Below are positions 7,785 through 15,826 of a DNA stretch of 34,060 nt, one piece after another; positions within the stretch are counted from its first letter, which is position 1; each line of letters starts with the position of its first letter. The position numbers and the translations under genes were made by a program. Source of the stretch: a bacterium (GTDB taxonomy: Bacteria > Zhuqueibacterota > QNDG01 > DTFT01); NCBI GenBank assembly GCA_030372965.1, contig JAUCQC010000031.1:1-34060 (forward strand). The letters are read 5' to 3'. The notes beneath the pieces were generated by a model that was not told the DNA's origin, did not search any database, and saw only the letters and a program-made list of their open reading frames with translations.

Positions 7785-8945
7785 TTATTTATCTCCGAGG
7801 ACTTCCCCTAACTTCTGCGCGACGAAGTCGAGGTCTTCCGTCGGAATGGTGAGCGGCGGCAGGAGCCGGATCACGGTCATGCCCGAGGGAAGCGTCAGCA
7901 CGCCCTTTTCGGTCAGGGCCTGGATGAACGGCTTCGCCTTTTCCTTCAGTTCGATGCCGATCATCAGGCCGAGGCCGCGGATCTCCCGGATCAGGCCCGA
8001 ATGGATGGAGTTCAGCTTCTTCATCAAATAGGCGCCCTTGGCCGCGGCCTGTTCCTCGAGCCGCTCGCGTTTCATGAAGTCAATGGCCGCGTTCGCCGCC
8101 GCGCAGGCGAGCGGGTTGGCGCCGAACGTGGTGCCGTGCCGGCCCACGGGCGGCTGTATTTTCTCCGAGCACAGCACCGCGCCCATGGGCACGCCGCCGG
8201 CAATGGCCTTGGCCACGACCATCATGTCGGGCTTCACGCCGAAGTGCTCGCAGGCGAACCACCTGCCCGTGCGGCAGAACCCCGACTGGATTTCGTCCAG
8301 GACCATCAGTATGCCGCGCTCGTCGCAGAGGGCCCGGATCCGCTCGAAATATTCCTTCTTCCCGACATGGATGCCGCCTTCGCCCTGCACCGGCTCGAGC
8401 AGGATGGCCGCGGTTTTTTCGTTCACCCGGGCCAGGAGCGCGTCGAAGTCGTTGTACGGCACGTGGTGGAACCCGGGCACCAGGGGCTCGAAATCCTCCT
8501 TGTACTTCGGGTTGTGCGTCGCGGACAGCGCCCCGAACGTGCGGCCGTGAAAGCTCCGCATGGCGCAGACGAACTCCGTTTTCTTCGTCGTGAAACGGGC
8601 GAACTTGAGGGCCGCCTCGACCGCTTCCGCTCCGGAATTGCACAGAAAGGACCGGTTCAGGCCCTCGGGCGCGACGGACGCGAGCCTCTCGAAGAGACGG
8701 GCGCGCTGGTCGTTGTAGAAGATGCCCGAACAGGTGATCAGGGTCTTCGCCTGGCCGGCCAGTGCCGCGGCCACGTCCGGATTCGCGTGCCCCACGCTGG
8801 CCACGCCGTGGCCCGCGATGCAGTCCACGTACATGTTCCCCCGGTCGTCCCACAGCCGGGCGTTCTCCCCGCGGACGATACAGACGTCCCGCTTGGTGAA
8901 CACGTCGAATTCGTGGCGCCGCTCCAGATCGATCGATTCGCTCAT
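7785..8945 (-). CDS. lysJ: Acetylornithine / LysW-gamma-lysine aminotransferase
   Basis: A 386-residue class-III PLP-dependent aminotransferase of the ArgD/LysJ family. Motifs include LCNSGAEAVEAALKFAR, the RSFHGRTFGALSAT segment, LDEIQSGFCRTGRWFACEHFGVKPDMM and the PLP-lysine motif VVAKAIAGGVPMGA. GTTFGANPLACAAA is near the C-terminus. The start (ATG ending at 8945) overlaps the upstream kinase stop by four bases (ATGA), showing translational coupling. Because that kinase is LysZ-like, the enzyme probably makes LysW-lysine or LysW-ornithine in the carrier-protein pathway of lysine/arginine synthesis. A plain ArgD role with free N-acetyl substrates is the alternative. A longer in-frame extension upstream lies on top of the kinase gene and is not real. 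Confidence 0.85.
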   Translation of the reverse strand: MSESIDLERRHEFDVFTKRDVCIVRGENARLWDDRGNMYVDCIAGHGVASVGHANPDVAAALAGQAKTLITCSGIFYNDQRARLFERLASVAPEGLNRSFLCNSGAEAVEAALKFARFTTKKTEFVCAMRSFHGRTFGALSATHNPKYKEDFEPLVPGFHHVPYNDFDALLARVNEKTAAILLEPVQGEGGIHVGKKEYFERIRALCDERGILMVLDEIQSGFCRTGRWFACEHFGVKPDMMVVAKAIAGGVPMGAVLCSEKIQPPVGRHGTTFGANPLACAAANAAIDFMKRERLEEQAAAKGAYLMKKLNSIHSGLIREIRGLGLMIGIELKEKAKPFIQALTEKGVLTLPSGMTVIRLLPPLTIPTEDLDFVAQKLGEVLGDK

Positions 8946-9733
8946 CGGATCAAAGTCCCTTTCCCTTCGAGCGCGTCCGACACCGGGTTTTCCGTCCGGC
9001 CGTCCGCGATGTGCACGCACGCCGCCCCGGCCTCGAACAGGTTCCGCAGGGCGAGCATCTTGCGTTTCATCCGGCCCTCCACCTGGGCCTCGCGGACGGC
9101 CAGTTCGGCTTTCTCGATCACCGGGACGAGGGAGGAGGGGTCGTTCTTGTCCGCCAGGAATCCCGGCGCCTCGATGAACTGGAATATCCGCTCCGGCCGG
9201 AAGGCCGCCGCGAGAACGGTGAGGATGTCGTCGTTCTCCGAATTGATCGCGAAGCCGTTTTCGTCCGCGATGGGCACGCAGAGCACGGGCGTGTACCCGT
9301 GGTCGAGGAGCAGGCGGAGCAGGCCCTCGTTGACGGACTGCGGCTTGCCCGAGAGATCCCGGCGCATCAGGGTCTTGCCGCCCTCGCACACGCGGATGCC
9401 CGCGTTCCGCTTTCCCTGCACGGCACGGCCGTCCAGACCGGACAGGCCCACGGCGTTCAGCCCGTGGCGCTGGGCCGTCTCGACGATGCGCTTGTTCCGC
9501 AGGCCCGCGTAGGCCATCATCTGCAGGTCGATGACGGCCTCATCGGAGAACACGCTCGAATAGCCCGACACCGACGTGACGGTTTCCTTCTTGACGCCCA
9601 GGGAGGCGGCGAGACGGTCGCGGGCCGCGTTCGCGCCGTGGAGCAGAATCACAGGCTCCTTCCGTACGGCCAGATCCCGGATGATCCCCTCGGCGTTGAC
9701 GCCGTCGCCGCCGCCGATCTTCACGATCCACAT
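8942..9733 (-). CDS. lysZ: [LysW]-aminoadipate / LysW-glutamate kinase
   Basis: A 263-residue amino-acid kinase (ArgB/LysZ family). It begins MWIVKIGGGDG, the nucleotide-binding KxGG motif. It then shows LLHGANAARD, GLRNKRIVE, GLSGLDGR, a GRMKRKMLAL segment and a C-terminal ADGRTENPV...GKGTLIR. I remember GLSGLDGR, GRMKRK and the C-terminal pattern as typical of LysZ of the Thermus/archaeal LysW pathway rather than of ordinary ArgB. It would phosphorylate the LysW-bound aminoadipate or glutamate. It begins directly at the stop of the amidotransferase gene and overlaps lysJ. The other pathway genes (lysW, lysX, lysY, lysK) are not in the window. Confidence 0.82.
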   Translation of the reverse strand: MWIVKIGGGDGVNAEGIIRDLAVRKEPVILLHGANAARDRLAASLGVKKETVTSVSGYSSVFSDEAVIDLQMMAYAGLRNKRIVETAQRHGLNAVGLSGLDGRAVQGKRNAGIRVCEGGKTLMRRDLSGKPQSVNEGLLRLLLDHGYTPVLCVPIADENGFAINSENDDILTVLAAAFRPERIFQFIEAPGFLADKNDPSSLVPVIEKAELAVREAQVEGRMKRKMLALRNLFEAGAACVHIADGRTENPVSDALEGKGTLIR

Positions 9734-10369
9734 TCAGACTTCCCCTATGAAACGGTTGCCCACGGGTTCCCATCCCGCTTCGCCCGGGAACGGTTCAGAG
9801 CAGAGCAGATTAACCCCGTCCGAAGTTCTTCGGCGCAGGGTGAAGTAATCCGGGTTCTCGGAGAACAGGGACGAGGCCCAGGCGCGCTCCCCGTCCAGCC
9901 AGACGATGTTCATGGCCCGGATGTACCGTGATCTTTTTTCAATCACGTCCACGGCGCGGCGGAGCGCTTCGAGCCGGTCGCCCCGGTCAAAGCCCCGGAT
10001 CAGGTTGTATATTTTCTCCGCCCCGATGCGGCCCTCGGCGCGGAGCCGGACGCCGTGGAGCTCGCCGTTGAAGGCGAAAACGGTGCGGCCGTCCGAGAAC
10101 GGCATGTTGTTCTCCACGGCGATGCCCTCGTCCCGGAAAGCCGATCGCGCGTGTGCCAGCAGGCGCGTGGTCTTCGTGAATTGCGACAGGCCGTCCTCCC
10201 AGACAGGCCTGATGTTCCGGTACAGGGCCCAGCCCGAACCGTCCCACGAGGCGCAGCCCCATCCGTGGCCCTGGTATTCCCTGCTGTTCCTCGCGACTTC
10301 GGCGAAGGACCGCAGGTACGGAGCCGGGTCGAACGGCCGGGCGGAAGTGACGAGCAGAAGGCGGCACAT
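9734..10369 (-). CDS. Class II glutamine amidotransferase (YafJ-like)
   Basis: A 211-residue Ntn-hydrolase-type amidotransferase. After Met removal the N-terminal residue is Cys (MCRLLLVTS), the expected nucleophile. HARSAFRDEG and VFAFNGELHGV match the conserved R-loop and NG motifs of GATase_4/YafJ proteins. The protein has only the glutaminase domain, so the ammonia acceptor is unknown. AGGA about 7 nt upstream on the minus strand supports the start. Its stop abuts the lysZ start with no gap (TGA then ATG), so it is co-transcribed with lysZ-lysJ. A nitrogen-supply role in that pathway is speculative. Confidence 0.8.
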   Translation of the reverse strand: MCRLLLVTSARPFDPAPYLRSFAEVARNSREYQGHGWGCASWDGSGWALYRNIRPVWEDGLSQFTKTTRLLAHARSAFRDEGIAVENNMPFSDGRTVFAFNGELHGVRLRAEGRIGAEKIYNLIRGFDRGDRLEALRRAVDVIEKRSRYIRAMNIVWLDGERAWASSLFSENPDYFTLRRRTSDGVNLLCSEPFPGEAGWEPVGNRFIGEV

Positions 10370-10414
10370 GTCGATGTCCTGGGATGAAGGGATGACCGGC
10401 GGCGGGACGCGGCC

Positions 10415-11194
10415 TCAGGCCCGGTCCGGCGCCTGAGGCTTCGCCCTGAAAATCGCGGACCGGTACAGCCCGAGCCTGTGCAGCAGGTATTTCCCCATGA
10501 CGCCGACGGTCTGCACGCCGTACTTCAGCGAGCGCCGGAAATTGATCGAGGAGGCGTCGTCCGCGTAACGCGTGGGGATGGGGATGTCGCCGATGCGGAA
10601 TCCCAGGACCACGGCCTGGGCCAGCAGTTCGGTGTCGAAAATGAAATCGTCCGAATTTCCCCGGTAGGGAATGGCCTCGAGCACGCGGCGGTGGTACACC
10701 CGGAAGCCCGAATGGAAATCCCCGAGGTTCTGGCCGAGCACGACGTTCTCGAATATGGTGAGGACGCGGTTCGAGATGTACTTGTACACCGGCATTCCGC
10801 CTTCCAGGGTCTCGCGGCGGGTGCGGACGCGCGACCCGATCACGATGTCGCAGATGCCGGTCTCGATGAACCCGACCGCGAAGGGAATGACCCGCGGGTC
10901 GTACTGGTAGTCCGGGTGCACCATGACCACGATGTCGGCCCCGTCCGCGAGCGCGGCGTCATAGCAGGTCTTCTGGTTTCCGCCGTATCCCTTGTTTGCC
11001 TCGTGCCGGATCACCTTTATGCCGAGCCGCTCCGCCGTGGCCACGGTGTTGTCGCGGCTCGCGTCGTCCACCAGAAGCACGCTGTCCACGCTTCCGGCAG
11101 GGATGTCGCGGAAAGTCTTCTCCACGGTCCGCTCGGCGTTGTACGCCGGCATGACAACCATGACTCTCGATTTTCGTCTGATCTCGACCGGCAT
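10415..11194 (-). CDS. Family 2 glycosyltransferase (dolichyl-phosphate mannosyltransferase-like)
   Basis: A 259-residue GT2 enzyme (GT-A fold). It starts with RVMVVMPAYNAERTVEKT, has the nucleotide-sugar acidic motif LLVDDASRDNT, then VMVHPDYQYDP, GSRVRTRRETLEGG and the acceptor-loop region GDFHSGFRVYHRR. It resembles DPM1-type enzymes that transfer a sugar to a polyprenyl phosphate. It lacks the C-terminal membrane helices of GtrB/DesT-like members, so it is probably peripheral. GAAGGG just upstream on the minus strand supports ATG 11194. It begins the minus-strand operon from a recognisable promoter (11227-11255) and is separated by 45 nt from the amidotransferase. Confidence 0.85.
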   Translation of the reverse strand: MPVEIRRKSRVMVVMPAYNAERTVEKTFRDIPAGSVDSVLLVDDASRDNTVATAERLGIKVIRHEANKGYGGNQKTCYDAALADGADIVVMVHPDYQYDPRVIPFAVGFIETGICDIVIGSRVRTRRETLEGGMPVYKYISNRVLTIFENVVLGQNLGDFHSGFRVYHRRVLEAIPYRGNSDDFIFDTELLAQAVVLGFRIGDIPIPTRYADDASSINFRRSLKYGVQTVGVMGKYLLHRLGLYRSAIFRAKPQAPDRA

Positions 11195-11226
11195 AAACCC
11201 TTCGTTGTTTCAGTGAAAAGTGATTA

Positions 11227-11255
11227 AATATAATGTCTGGGAGGCCGATATGCAA
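11227..11255 (-). promoter_or_regulatory. Sigma70-type promoter for the glycosyltransferase-lysZJ operon
   Basis: Read on the minus strand: -35 TTGCAT (11250-11255), 17-nt spacer, -10 TATATT (11227-11232). The start codon at 11194 is 33 nt downstream of the -10 box. Confidence 0.65.
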
Positions 11256-11340
11256 GGAAAGTTTGAAAAATACAACATTTAGGAGGCGAAAACGGGTTCA
11301 ACCGGCGCGTTCGGCCGGCCCGAGGCGGGCGGGCGCGGGG

Positions 11341-11868
11341 TCAGCGGACGCGCAGAACCTGCCGCAGCGTCGGAAGGGTGAGAATCGCGGCCGCTCCGCC
11401 CGCGATCGCGGTGAACAGCTGGGGCAGGGCGAGGGCCGCGGCGGCCTGTGCAGGAAGGGTTCGTCCGAGAAGGAGCGGCATCCACAACGTGACCGCGGCC
11501 CAGAGCCAGGCGAATTTCAGCGCGGCCGCGGGCAGAACCGCGAACGCGTCCCGCGGCCGGCTGACCGGTTTACGCGGATTGAGCTGCAATCTCCGGAATC
11601 CGTGGAAAACCAGAACCAGGAGAATATTGCCGGTTGCGATGACAGGCAGGAAAGGCCACAGCGGGGGCGGGAGCTGGCCCAGCAGAAGGGCCGGAAAAGG
11701 CGTGAGGCACCCGACCGCGGCCGCGGTCCAGGGACCGAACAGCGCCGCGGACAGGAACAGGACGCAGTTGACAAAGGTTCCGGTGACCGGCTGGGGCAGG
11801 CCCATGGCCTGGAAGGCCAGGGTTAATCCCAGCAATACGCCGATTCTTGTGATGAATTTTGAATTCAT
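11341..11868 (-). CDS. ECF transporter S component (membrane substrate-binding subunit)
   Basis: A 175-residue, very hydrophobic protein with about five to six membrane segments. The N-terminal half has MGLPQPVTGTFVNCVLFLSAALFGPWTAAAVG and GCLTPFPALLLGQLPPP...PVIATGNILLV, the pattern of ECF S components of unknown vitamin specificity. Such proteins need an EcfA/A'/T energising module, which is not nearby and is probably shared. The gene follows a TonB receptor on the same strand, separated by a long hairpin array. This suggests a two-membrane import route for one micronutrient. The ribosome-binding site is weak (GAG near the start). Confidence 0.75.
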   Translation of the reverse strand: MNSKFITRIGVLLGLTLAFQAMGLPQPVTGTFVNCVLFLSAALFGPWTAAAVGCLTPFPALLLGQLPPPLWPFLPVIATGNILLVLVFHGFRRLQLNPRKPVSRPRDAFAVLPAAALKFAWLWAAVTLWMPLLLGRTLPAQAAAALALPQLFTAIAGGAAAILTLPTLRQVLRVR

Positions 11869-11890
11869 ATTTCTCGTTTCATCTGTGATT

Positions 11891-12013
11891 CAAGTTTAAA
11901 GTTCAAGGTTCAAAGTTCAAAGTCGGGAGAGGATTCCGTCGGATGACCGGTCGGTTTTTTTCGATTGACGGAATTTGCTTTATCAACTTTGAACCTTGAA
12001 CTTTGAACTCAAG
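11891..12013. repeat. Heptad inverted-arm repeat (GTTCAAA type)
   Basis: The left arm (11891-11923) is built of heptads GTTTAAA-GTTCAAG-GTTCAAA-GTTCAAA. The right arm (11984-12013) is its near reverse complement (ACTTTGAACCTTGAACTTTGAAC). About 60 nt separate them. It lies between the TonB receptor and the ECF gene, and in RNA would form a long stem of about 25 bp. Confidence 0.8.
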
Positions 12014-12015
12014 AT

Positions 12016-14088
12016 TCACCACTCCGTCCGCATACCGACCACGACATCCCTCCCGGGCCCGTCCCACCACGTCACGCCCGACAGCGGGTCGCGGACGCTC
12101 CGGTCGAGGACGTTCCGCGCGCTGAGTGACACGCGAAGCGGCATGCCCGCCGTGAACCCGCCCCGGAAAACGCATCCGAAATGCAGGTCCAGCAGACCGG
12201 CGCCCCCGGTTTTCAGCTCGTTCTCGGCCGCGTCCTTCCGGTCCGCGGACAGGCGGAGATCCGCTCCCGCGGTCCACCCGAACGGTTCGCCGTTCAGCCG
12301 GCCGGACAGCGTCCCTCGCAGCGGCGGAATGCCGGGCAGCGGCCTGTCCTCAGTCTCATCCCTGCCTTCGACGGACGAAGCCGTCAGGCCGAGCCGGACG
12401 TGATCGGACGCGGTCCAGGACACGCTGATTTCGCCGCCGGTCAGGAGGCCGCGGCCCACGTTGGCGTACGCGAACGTGTCCCGGGCCGCGGTGAGCGTGC
12501 GCAGAACAATGAGCCGGTCGATGCGGTTCCGGAAGAGGGCCAATTCTCCTTCAACGACGTCCGACTTCCATTTCAGGCCCGCGTCCAGATTCAGGCTGGT
12601 TTCCGAACGGAGTTCCGGATCGCCGATCACGAATCCGGCCTGGCCCGGTCCGCGGAAATACCGCTCCTGCGGATCCGGAGAGCGGAACGCGCGGCCGATA
12701 TTGGCGAACAACCGGAGCGGCCCCGCCGGACGGCAGAGAACACCGGCATTTCCGGACCAGTTCGATTCCGATTCCCAGCGGTCCGATTCGACCAGAGTGC
12801 CGGCCGTTCCTTCGGCCCGGCTTTGAAATAATTCGACCCGGCTGCCGGCCTGCACGGACAGAAGACGCGAAGCCGCGAACTCGGCGTTCACGAAAGCGGC
12901 CGCACCGGACTGCGTGAGACGGGGCAGGGGAGGCGTCCGGTCCGGAGGCGGGTCCTTCAGCACAACGCCGGAGGCGCTGCGGAGCAGGAGATCGGCGATC
13001 CGTTCGGAGACGACCCGGTGCTTGAACGCCTCGCCGCCGGCGATCAGGACATGCGGCCCCAGCACCCAGTCGGACTGGCCGCTGAACCCCGCGGCCCTCA
13101 GGCTCCGGTCCGCGTTCTGGGCCTGTTCGACGAAAGCGGCGCCCTTCGGTTTTCCGGAAATCCACGCCTCAAAACTCCGGTATTCCTTCTGGCCGTAGGC
13201 CTGGACGCGGACGCCTTTCCACGCGCCCTTCGGCCGGCGCACGTCGAATTCCGCGGTGATCCGATCGCGGTCGTAGGCGTTGAAGCGGGCCTTTTCGGCG
13301 TAGCGGTCGGCGGGCACGCCGACCCTGTCCATCCGGTCCGTGTGCCCCCGGAATGTCAGGCGCGCGTTCCGGCCCGGTCTCAGGACCGCCTCGGCCTGAA
13401 ACGCGTTGCCACGGAAGGCCGTGTTGGCCAGCCGGCCCATGGGCGTTCGGAGATCCCCGGCCGTGCGGCGGACCGCGTTGACGGAGAAAGACGCTTTGCG
13501 GCCGTCCGCGCGCACGGAAGCCGTCCCGTTCCACTGGTTGTTCGCGGACAGGTATTGGACGCCCGTCCGGCCCGAAAGGCCGGAGGGCCGCGGCCCGTGA
13601 GCCGGCGCCGGTCCGGTGATGAGGTTCACGACTCCGGCCACGGCGTCCGATCCGTACAGGACCGAGGCCGGACCCCGGATGACTTCGATGCGTACGATCT
13701 GGTCCGCGTCCACGAGAAAGGGGTGCTCGCCGTATCCGCGCAGGATGTCGAGCCTGAGCCCGTCCACGAGCAGGAGCACGCGCGAACCCGAGAGACCGCG
13801 TATCGACCACCGGCCCGTCCAGGGGCCGACGGAGGGCGACGCGGCGCCGGGCAGAATCGCGGCCGCTTCCGACGCGGTCGCGACACCGGCCGACCACAGG
13901 CGGTCCGCCGGAATGGCGGACAGGGGCCGGTTGGTCTCCATGGCGTCCGTCTCCCGGCGGTTCGCGGTGACAAAGACCTCGGGCATTTGGTAACGGACGG
14001 AGTCGACCGGCGCCGGGCGGTCCGACTGCCCGAACAAAGACGCGGCCGCGCTCAGGAGGAGAATGAGCGAACAGTGGCGGTTAAGCAT
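12016..14088 (-). CDS. TonB-dependent outer-membrane receptor (BtuB/siderophore-receptor type)
   Basis: A 690-residue precursor with a signal peptide (MLNRHCSLILLLSAAASLFGQ) and a possible TonB-box region (PEVFVTANR). The plug domain spans about 55-170: WSIRGLSGSRVLLLVDGLRLDI, VRIEVIRGPASVLYGSDAVAGVVNLIT. A 22-strand-type barrel follows, ending in Trp. It has no N-terminal carboxypeptidase-like domain, unlike the receptor at 1087. The start at 14088 was chosen because the signal peptide begins there; an in-frame extension runs back through tandem hairpin repeats with no plausible start. Cargo is unknown; pairing with an ECF S component suggests a vitamin or cofactor. I did not find a cobalamin riboswitch upstream. 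Confidence 0.87.
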   Translation of the reverse strand: MLNRHCSLILLLSAAASLFGQSDRPAPVDSVRYQMPEVFVTANRRETDAMETNRPLSAIPADRLWSAGVATASEAAAILPGAASPSVGPWTGRWSIRGLSGSRVLLLVDGLRLDILRGYGEHPFLVDADQIVRIEVIRGPASVLYGSDAVAGVVNLITGPAPAHGPRPSGLSGRTGVQYLSANNQWNGTASVRADGRKASFSVNAVRRTAGDLRTPMGRLANTAFRGNAFQAEAVLRPGRNARLTFRGHTDRMDRVGVPADRYAEKARFNAYDRDRITAEFDVRRPKGAWKGVRVQAYGQKEYRSFEAWISGKPKGAAFVEQAQNADRSLRAAGFSGQSDWVLGPHVLIAGGEAFKHRVVSERIADLLLRSASGVVLKDPPPDRTPPLPRLTQSGAAAFVNAEFAASRLLSVQAGSRVELFQSRAEGTAGTLVESDRWESESNWSGNAGVLCRPAGPLRLFANIGRAFRSPDPQERYFRGPGQAGFVIGDPELRSETSLNLDAGLKWKSDVVEGELALFRNRIDRLIVLRTLTAARDTFAYANVGRGLLTGGEISVSWTASDHVRLGLTASSVEGRDETEDRPLPGIPPLRGTLSGRLNGEPFGWTAGADLRLSADRKDAAENELKTGGAGLLDLHFGCVFRGGFTAGMPLRVSLSARNVLDRSVRDPLSGVTWWDGPGRDVVVGMRTEW

Positions 14089-14103
14089 CACTCTTATGTT
14101 TGC

Positions 14104-14238
14104 GGAGCCTGCCGCTTCAGCGGCGGGGTTGGAACCCACGGTTTCAAACGTTGGGATACTGGAGCCCACCGCTTCAGCGGCGGGTCTTCCGCGTCGGTTC
14201 ATCCGTCCGGAGCCCAAGGCTCCAGCCGCGGGTCTTCG
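14104..14238. repeat. GC-rich tandem hairpin cluster
   Basis: Four related units begin at 14104, 14131, 14161 and 14209, each with GGAGCCCA/GGAACCCA, a short stem-loop and GCGGGTCTTC-like sequence. The stems differ: CCGC-TTCA-GCGG in units 1 and 3, a CGGTTTCAAACG hairpin in unit 2, and GGCTCCAGCC in unit 4. The CTTCAG core is the same as in the 24-nt REP-like family. The cluster fills the whole gap between the receptor-kinase gene and the TonB receptor start. Confidence 0.7.
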
Positions 14239-14246
14239 CGATCGGT

Positions 14247-15377
14247 TCACTCCGCCGGCAGCGGGTTCAGCACGACGGTGAAGGCGCTCCCCCGGTCCGG
14301 TTCGCTCTCGACGGAGACGTCGCCGCCGTACATCAGCGCGAGTTTCTTCACGATGGCCAGGCCGAGGCCCGAGCCCAGGATGCTCCGGGTCTTCTCGTTC
14401 TTGATGCGGACGAATTCCCGGAACAGCATGGCGGTCTCCTCTGGGGTCATGCCGATGCCGGTGTCCCGGACCGTCAGCCGGGCGGTTCCGTTCTCGTCCG
14501 AGAGGAGGATGTCCACGCGGCCGCCGTCGCGGTTGTATTTCACCGCGTTGGTGATCAGGTTGTTGAGGATCATCTCGATCTCGCCCGCGTCGCACCGGAA
14601 CCGGAATTCCGCGGGCGCGTTCACGGCGATCGAGACGCCCTTTTCCCCGGCCTGGGGCTGGACGGTTTCGACGGCGGTTCTCAGGACGGACGTCAGGTCC
14701 TGTTCGGCGGCTTCGCGGCGCTTCGCGCCCGACTCGATGCGGGTCAGGTCGAGCAGGTCGTGGATGATCTTGCGCATTCCCGTGAGTCGGAGGAGGCTGC
14801 GGTTCAGGGGCTCGTCGTAGTCGGACAGCGAGTCGCCCAGGGTCCGGTCGCGGATCATGTGGAGATAGCCCTCCACCGCGTTCAGCGGCGCCTTCAGCTC
14901 GTGCCCGAGCACGGAGATGAACTGGAACCGCACCCTGCGCTGCTCCGCGGCGAGCTTCTTCACCTGCCGCGCGAGGAGCAGGTTCTGCGCGGCCTTGGTC
15001 AGCGTCTTCCGGAGTTCGTCCGGGGTGAAGGGCTTGGCGAGAAAGTCGAAGGCGCCGCCCTTGATCGCGCTCACCGCGGTGTCGAGCGACGCGTAGGCGG
15101 TGATCATCAGCGTGACCGATTCGGACAGTTCCGGCCGGAACCGCTCCAGGATCTCCAGCCCGGTCGTGTCCGGCAGCTTGTAGTCGAGCAGGAGCACGTC
15201 GGGCGCCGCGGACCGTATCTTTTCCCCGGCCTCGGCGCCGTTCTCCGCGGTGTCCACCTCGAAGCCGTACGTCTCGTCCACGTCGGGGATCCGGAACTCG
15301 AACCGGTCCAGCGCGCGGCGGATGCCCTCGCGCATGCCGAGCTCATCGTCGACGACCAGCGTGCGGAGCCGTTCCAC
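14247..15377 (-). CDS. Response-regulator / histidine-kinase hybrid
   Basis: A 376-residue cytoplasmic protein with an N-terminal receiver (LRTLVVDDELGMREGI, phospho-Asp in DVLLLDYKLPDTTGL, conserved Lys in FLAKPFTPDEL). A short coiled linker leads to a HisKA domain (FISVLGHELKAPLNAVEGY) and HATPase_c (ILNNLITNAVKYN, RDTGIGM, GSGLGLAIVKKL). There are no membrane segments, so input comes through the receiver. The best start is GTG at 15375-15377, two bases after the stop of the upstream receiver gene (coupled translation); a longer frame overlaps that gene. It is the last member of the hydrogenase-linked signalling set and has no DNA-binding domain. Confidence 0.85.
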   Translation of the reverse strand: MERLRTLVVDDELGMREGIRRALDRFEFRIPDVDETYGFEVDTAENGAEAGEKIRSAAPDVLLLDYKLPDTTGLEILERFRPELSESVTLMITAYASLDTAVSAIKGGAFDFLAKPFTPDELRKTLTKAAQNLLLARQVKKLAAEQRRVRFQFISVLGHELKAPLNAVEGYLHMIRDRTLGDSLSDYDEPLNRSLLRLTGMRKIIHDLLDLTRIESGAKRREAAEQDLTSVLRTAVETVQPQAGEKGVSIAVNAPAEFRFRCDAGEIEMILNNLITNAVKYNRDGGRVDILLSDENGTARLTVRDTGIGMTPEETAMLFREFVRIKNEKTRSILGSGLGLAIVKKLALMYGGDVSVESEPDRGSAFTVVLNPLPAE

Positions 15378-15379
15378 GG

Positions 15380-15775
15380 TCAGGCCCCGCCGAGCAGGCG
15401 GCGCATTTCGCGCTCCAGCTGTTCGAAACGCACCGGTTTCGAGAGCAGGGCGTCCGCCTTGACCCACGACCGTTCCTCGTCCGTGGCCGCGTCGAACTCC
15501 ATTCCCGTTTCGGCCGTCACGGCCGTCACGAGGATGACCGGAATCGAGGGGTCCTTCTTCTTGATGTGGTAGGAGAGCGCGAACCCGCCGTCCGTGTGCT
15601 CCATCATGAGGTCCACGACGGCGAGGTCGGGTCTCAGCCCGCGGAGTTTCTCCTCGGCCTCCCGCTGGCCGCCCGCGGTGACCACGTTGTACCCGGCCCG
15701 CTTCAGCATGGTCTCCATCTGAAACAGGAAGTCCGTGTCGTCGTCCACCACGAGAATGGTCTGTTTGTCGCTCAT
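15380..15775 (-). CDS. Stand-alone receiver (CheY-like response regulator)
   Basis: A receiver of about 131 residues from ATG 15775, preceded by GAAGGG at good spacing; an in-frame ATG at 15796 would add seven residues. Acidic pocket DDDTD, phospho-Asp in DLAVVDLMMEHTDGG, Thr in ILVTAVTAE and Lys in LLSKPVRFEQL are all present, so it should be phosphorylatable. It has no output domain. It lies between the hydrogenase-like kinase and the receiver-kinase hybrid, so it may be an intermediate of a phosphorelay. The insert AETGMEFDAATDEERSWVKAD between Thr and Lys is longer than in CheY. Confidence 0.85.
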   Translation of the reverse strand: MSDKQTILVVDDDTDFLFQMETMLKRAGYNVVTAGGQREAEEKLRGLRPDLAVVDLMMEHTDGGFALSYHIKKKDPSIPVILVTAVTAETGMEFDAATDEERSWVKADALLSKPVRFEQLEREMRRLLGGA

Positions 15776-15826
15776 GCGGTTCCCTTCGTTTTTCATGTGT
15801 TGCGCGGCCGGGCCCGGCCGTGAGGA

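Noticed and set aside
11250-11282. Ten-codon open frame starting at the ATG at 11250, after GGGAGG
   Set aside because: Too short to support, and it overlaps the predicted minus-strand promoter of the glycosyltransferase gene.
14089-14246. Cobalamin riboswitch upstream of the second TonB receptor
   Set aside because: No B12-box-like sequence is present; the region is made of repeated hairpins instead.
12016-14595. Longer (859-residue) form of the TonB receptor
   Set aside because: The added N-terminus is the translation of tandem hairpin repeats and part of the kinase gene. A proper signal peptide begins at 14088.
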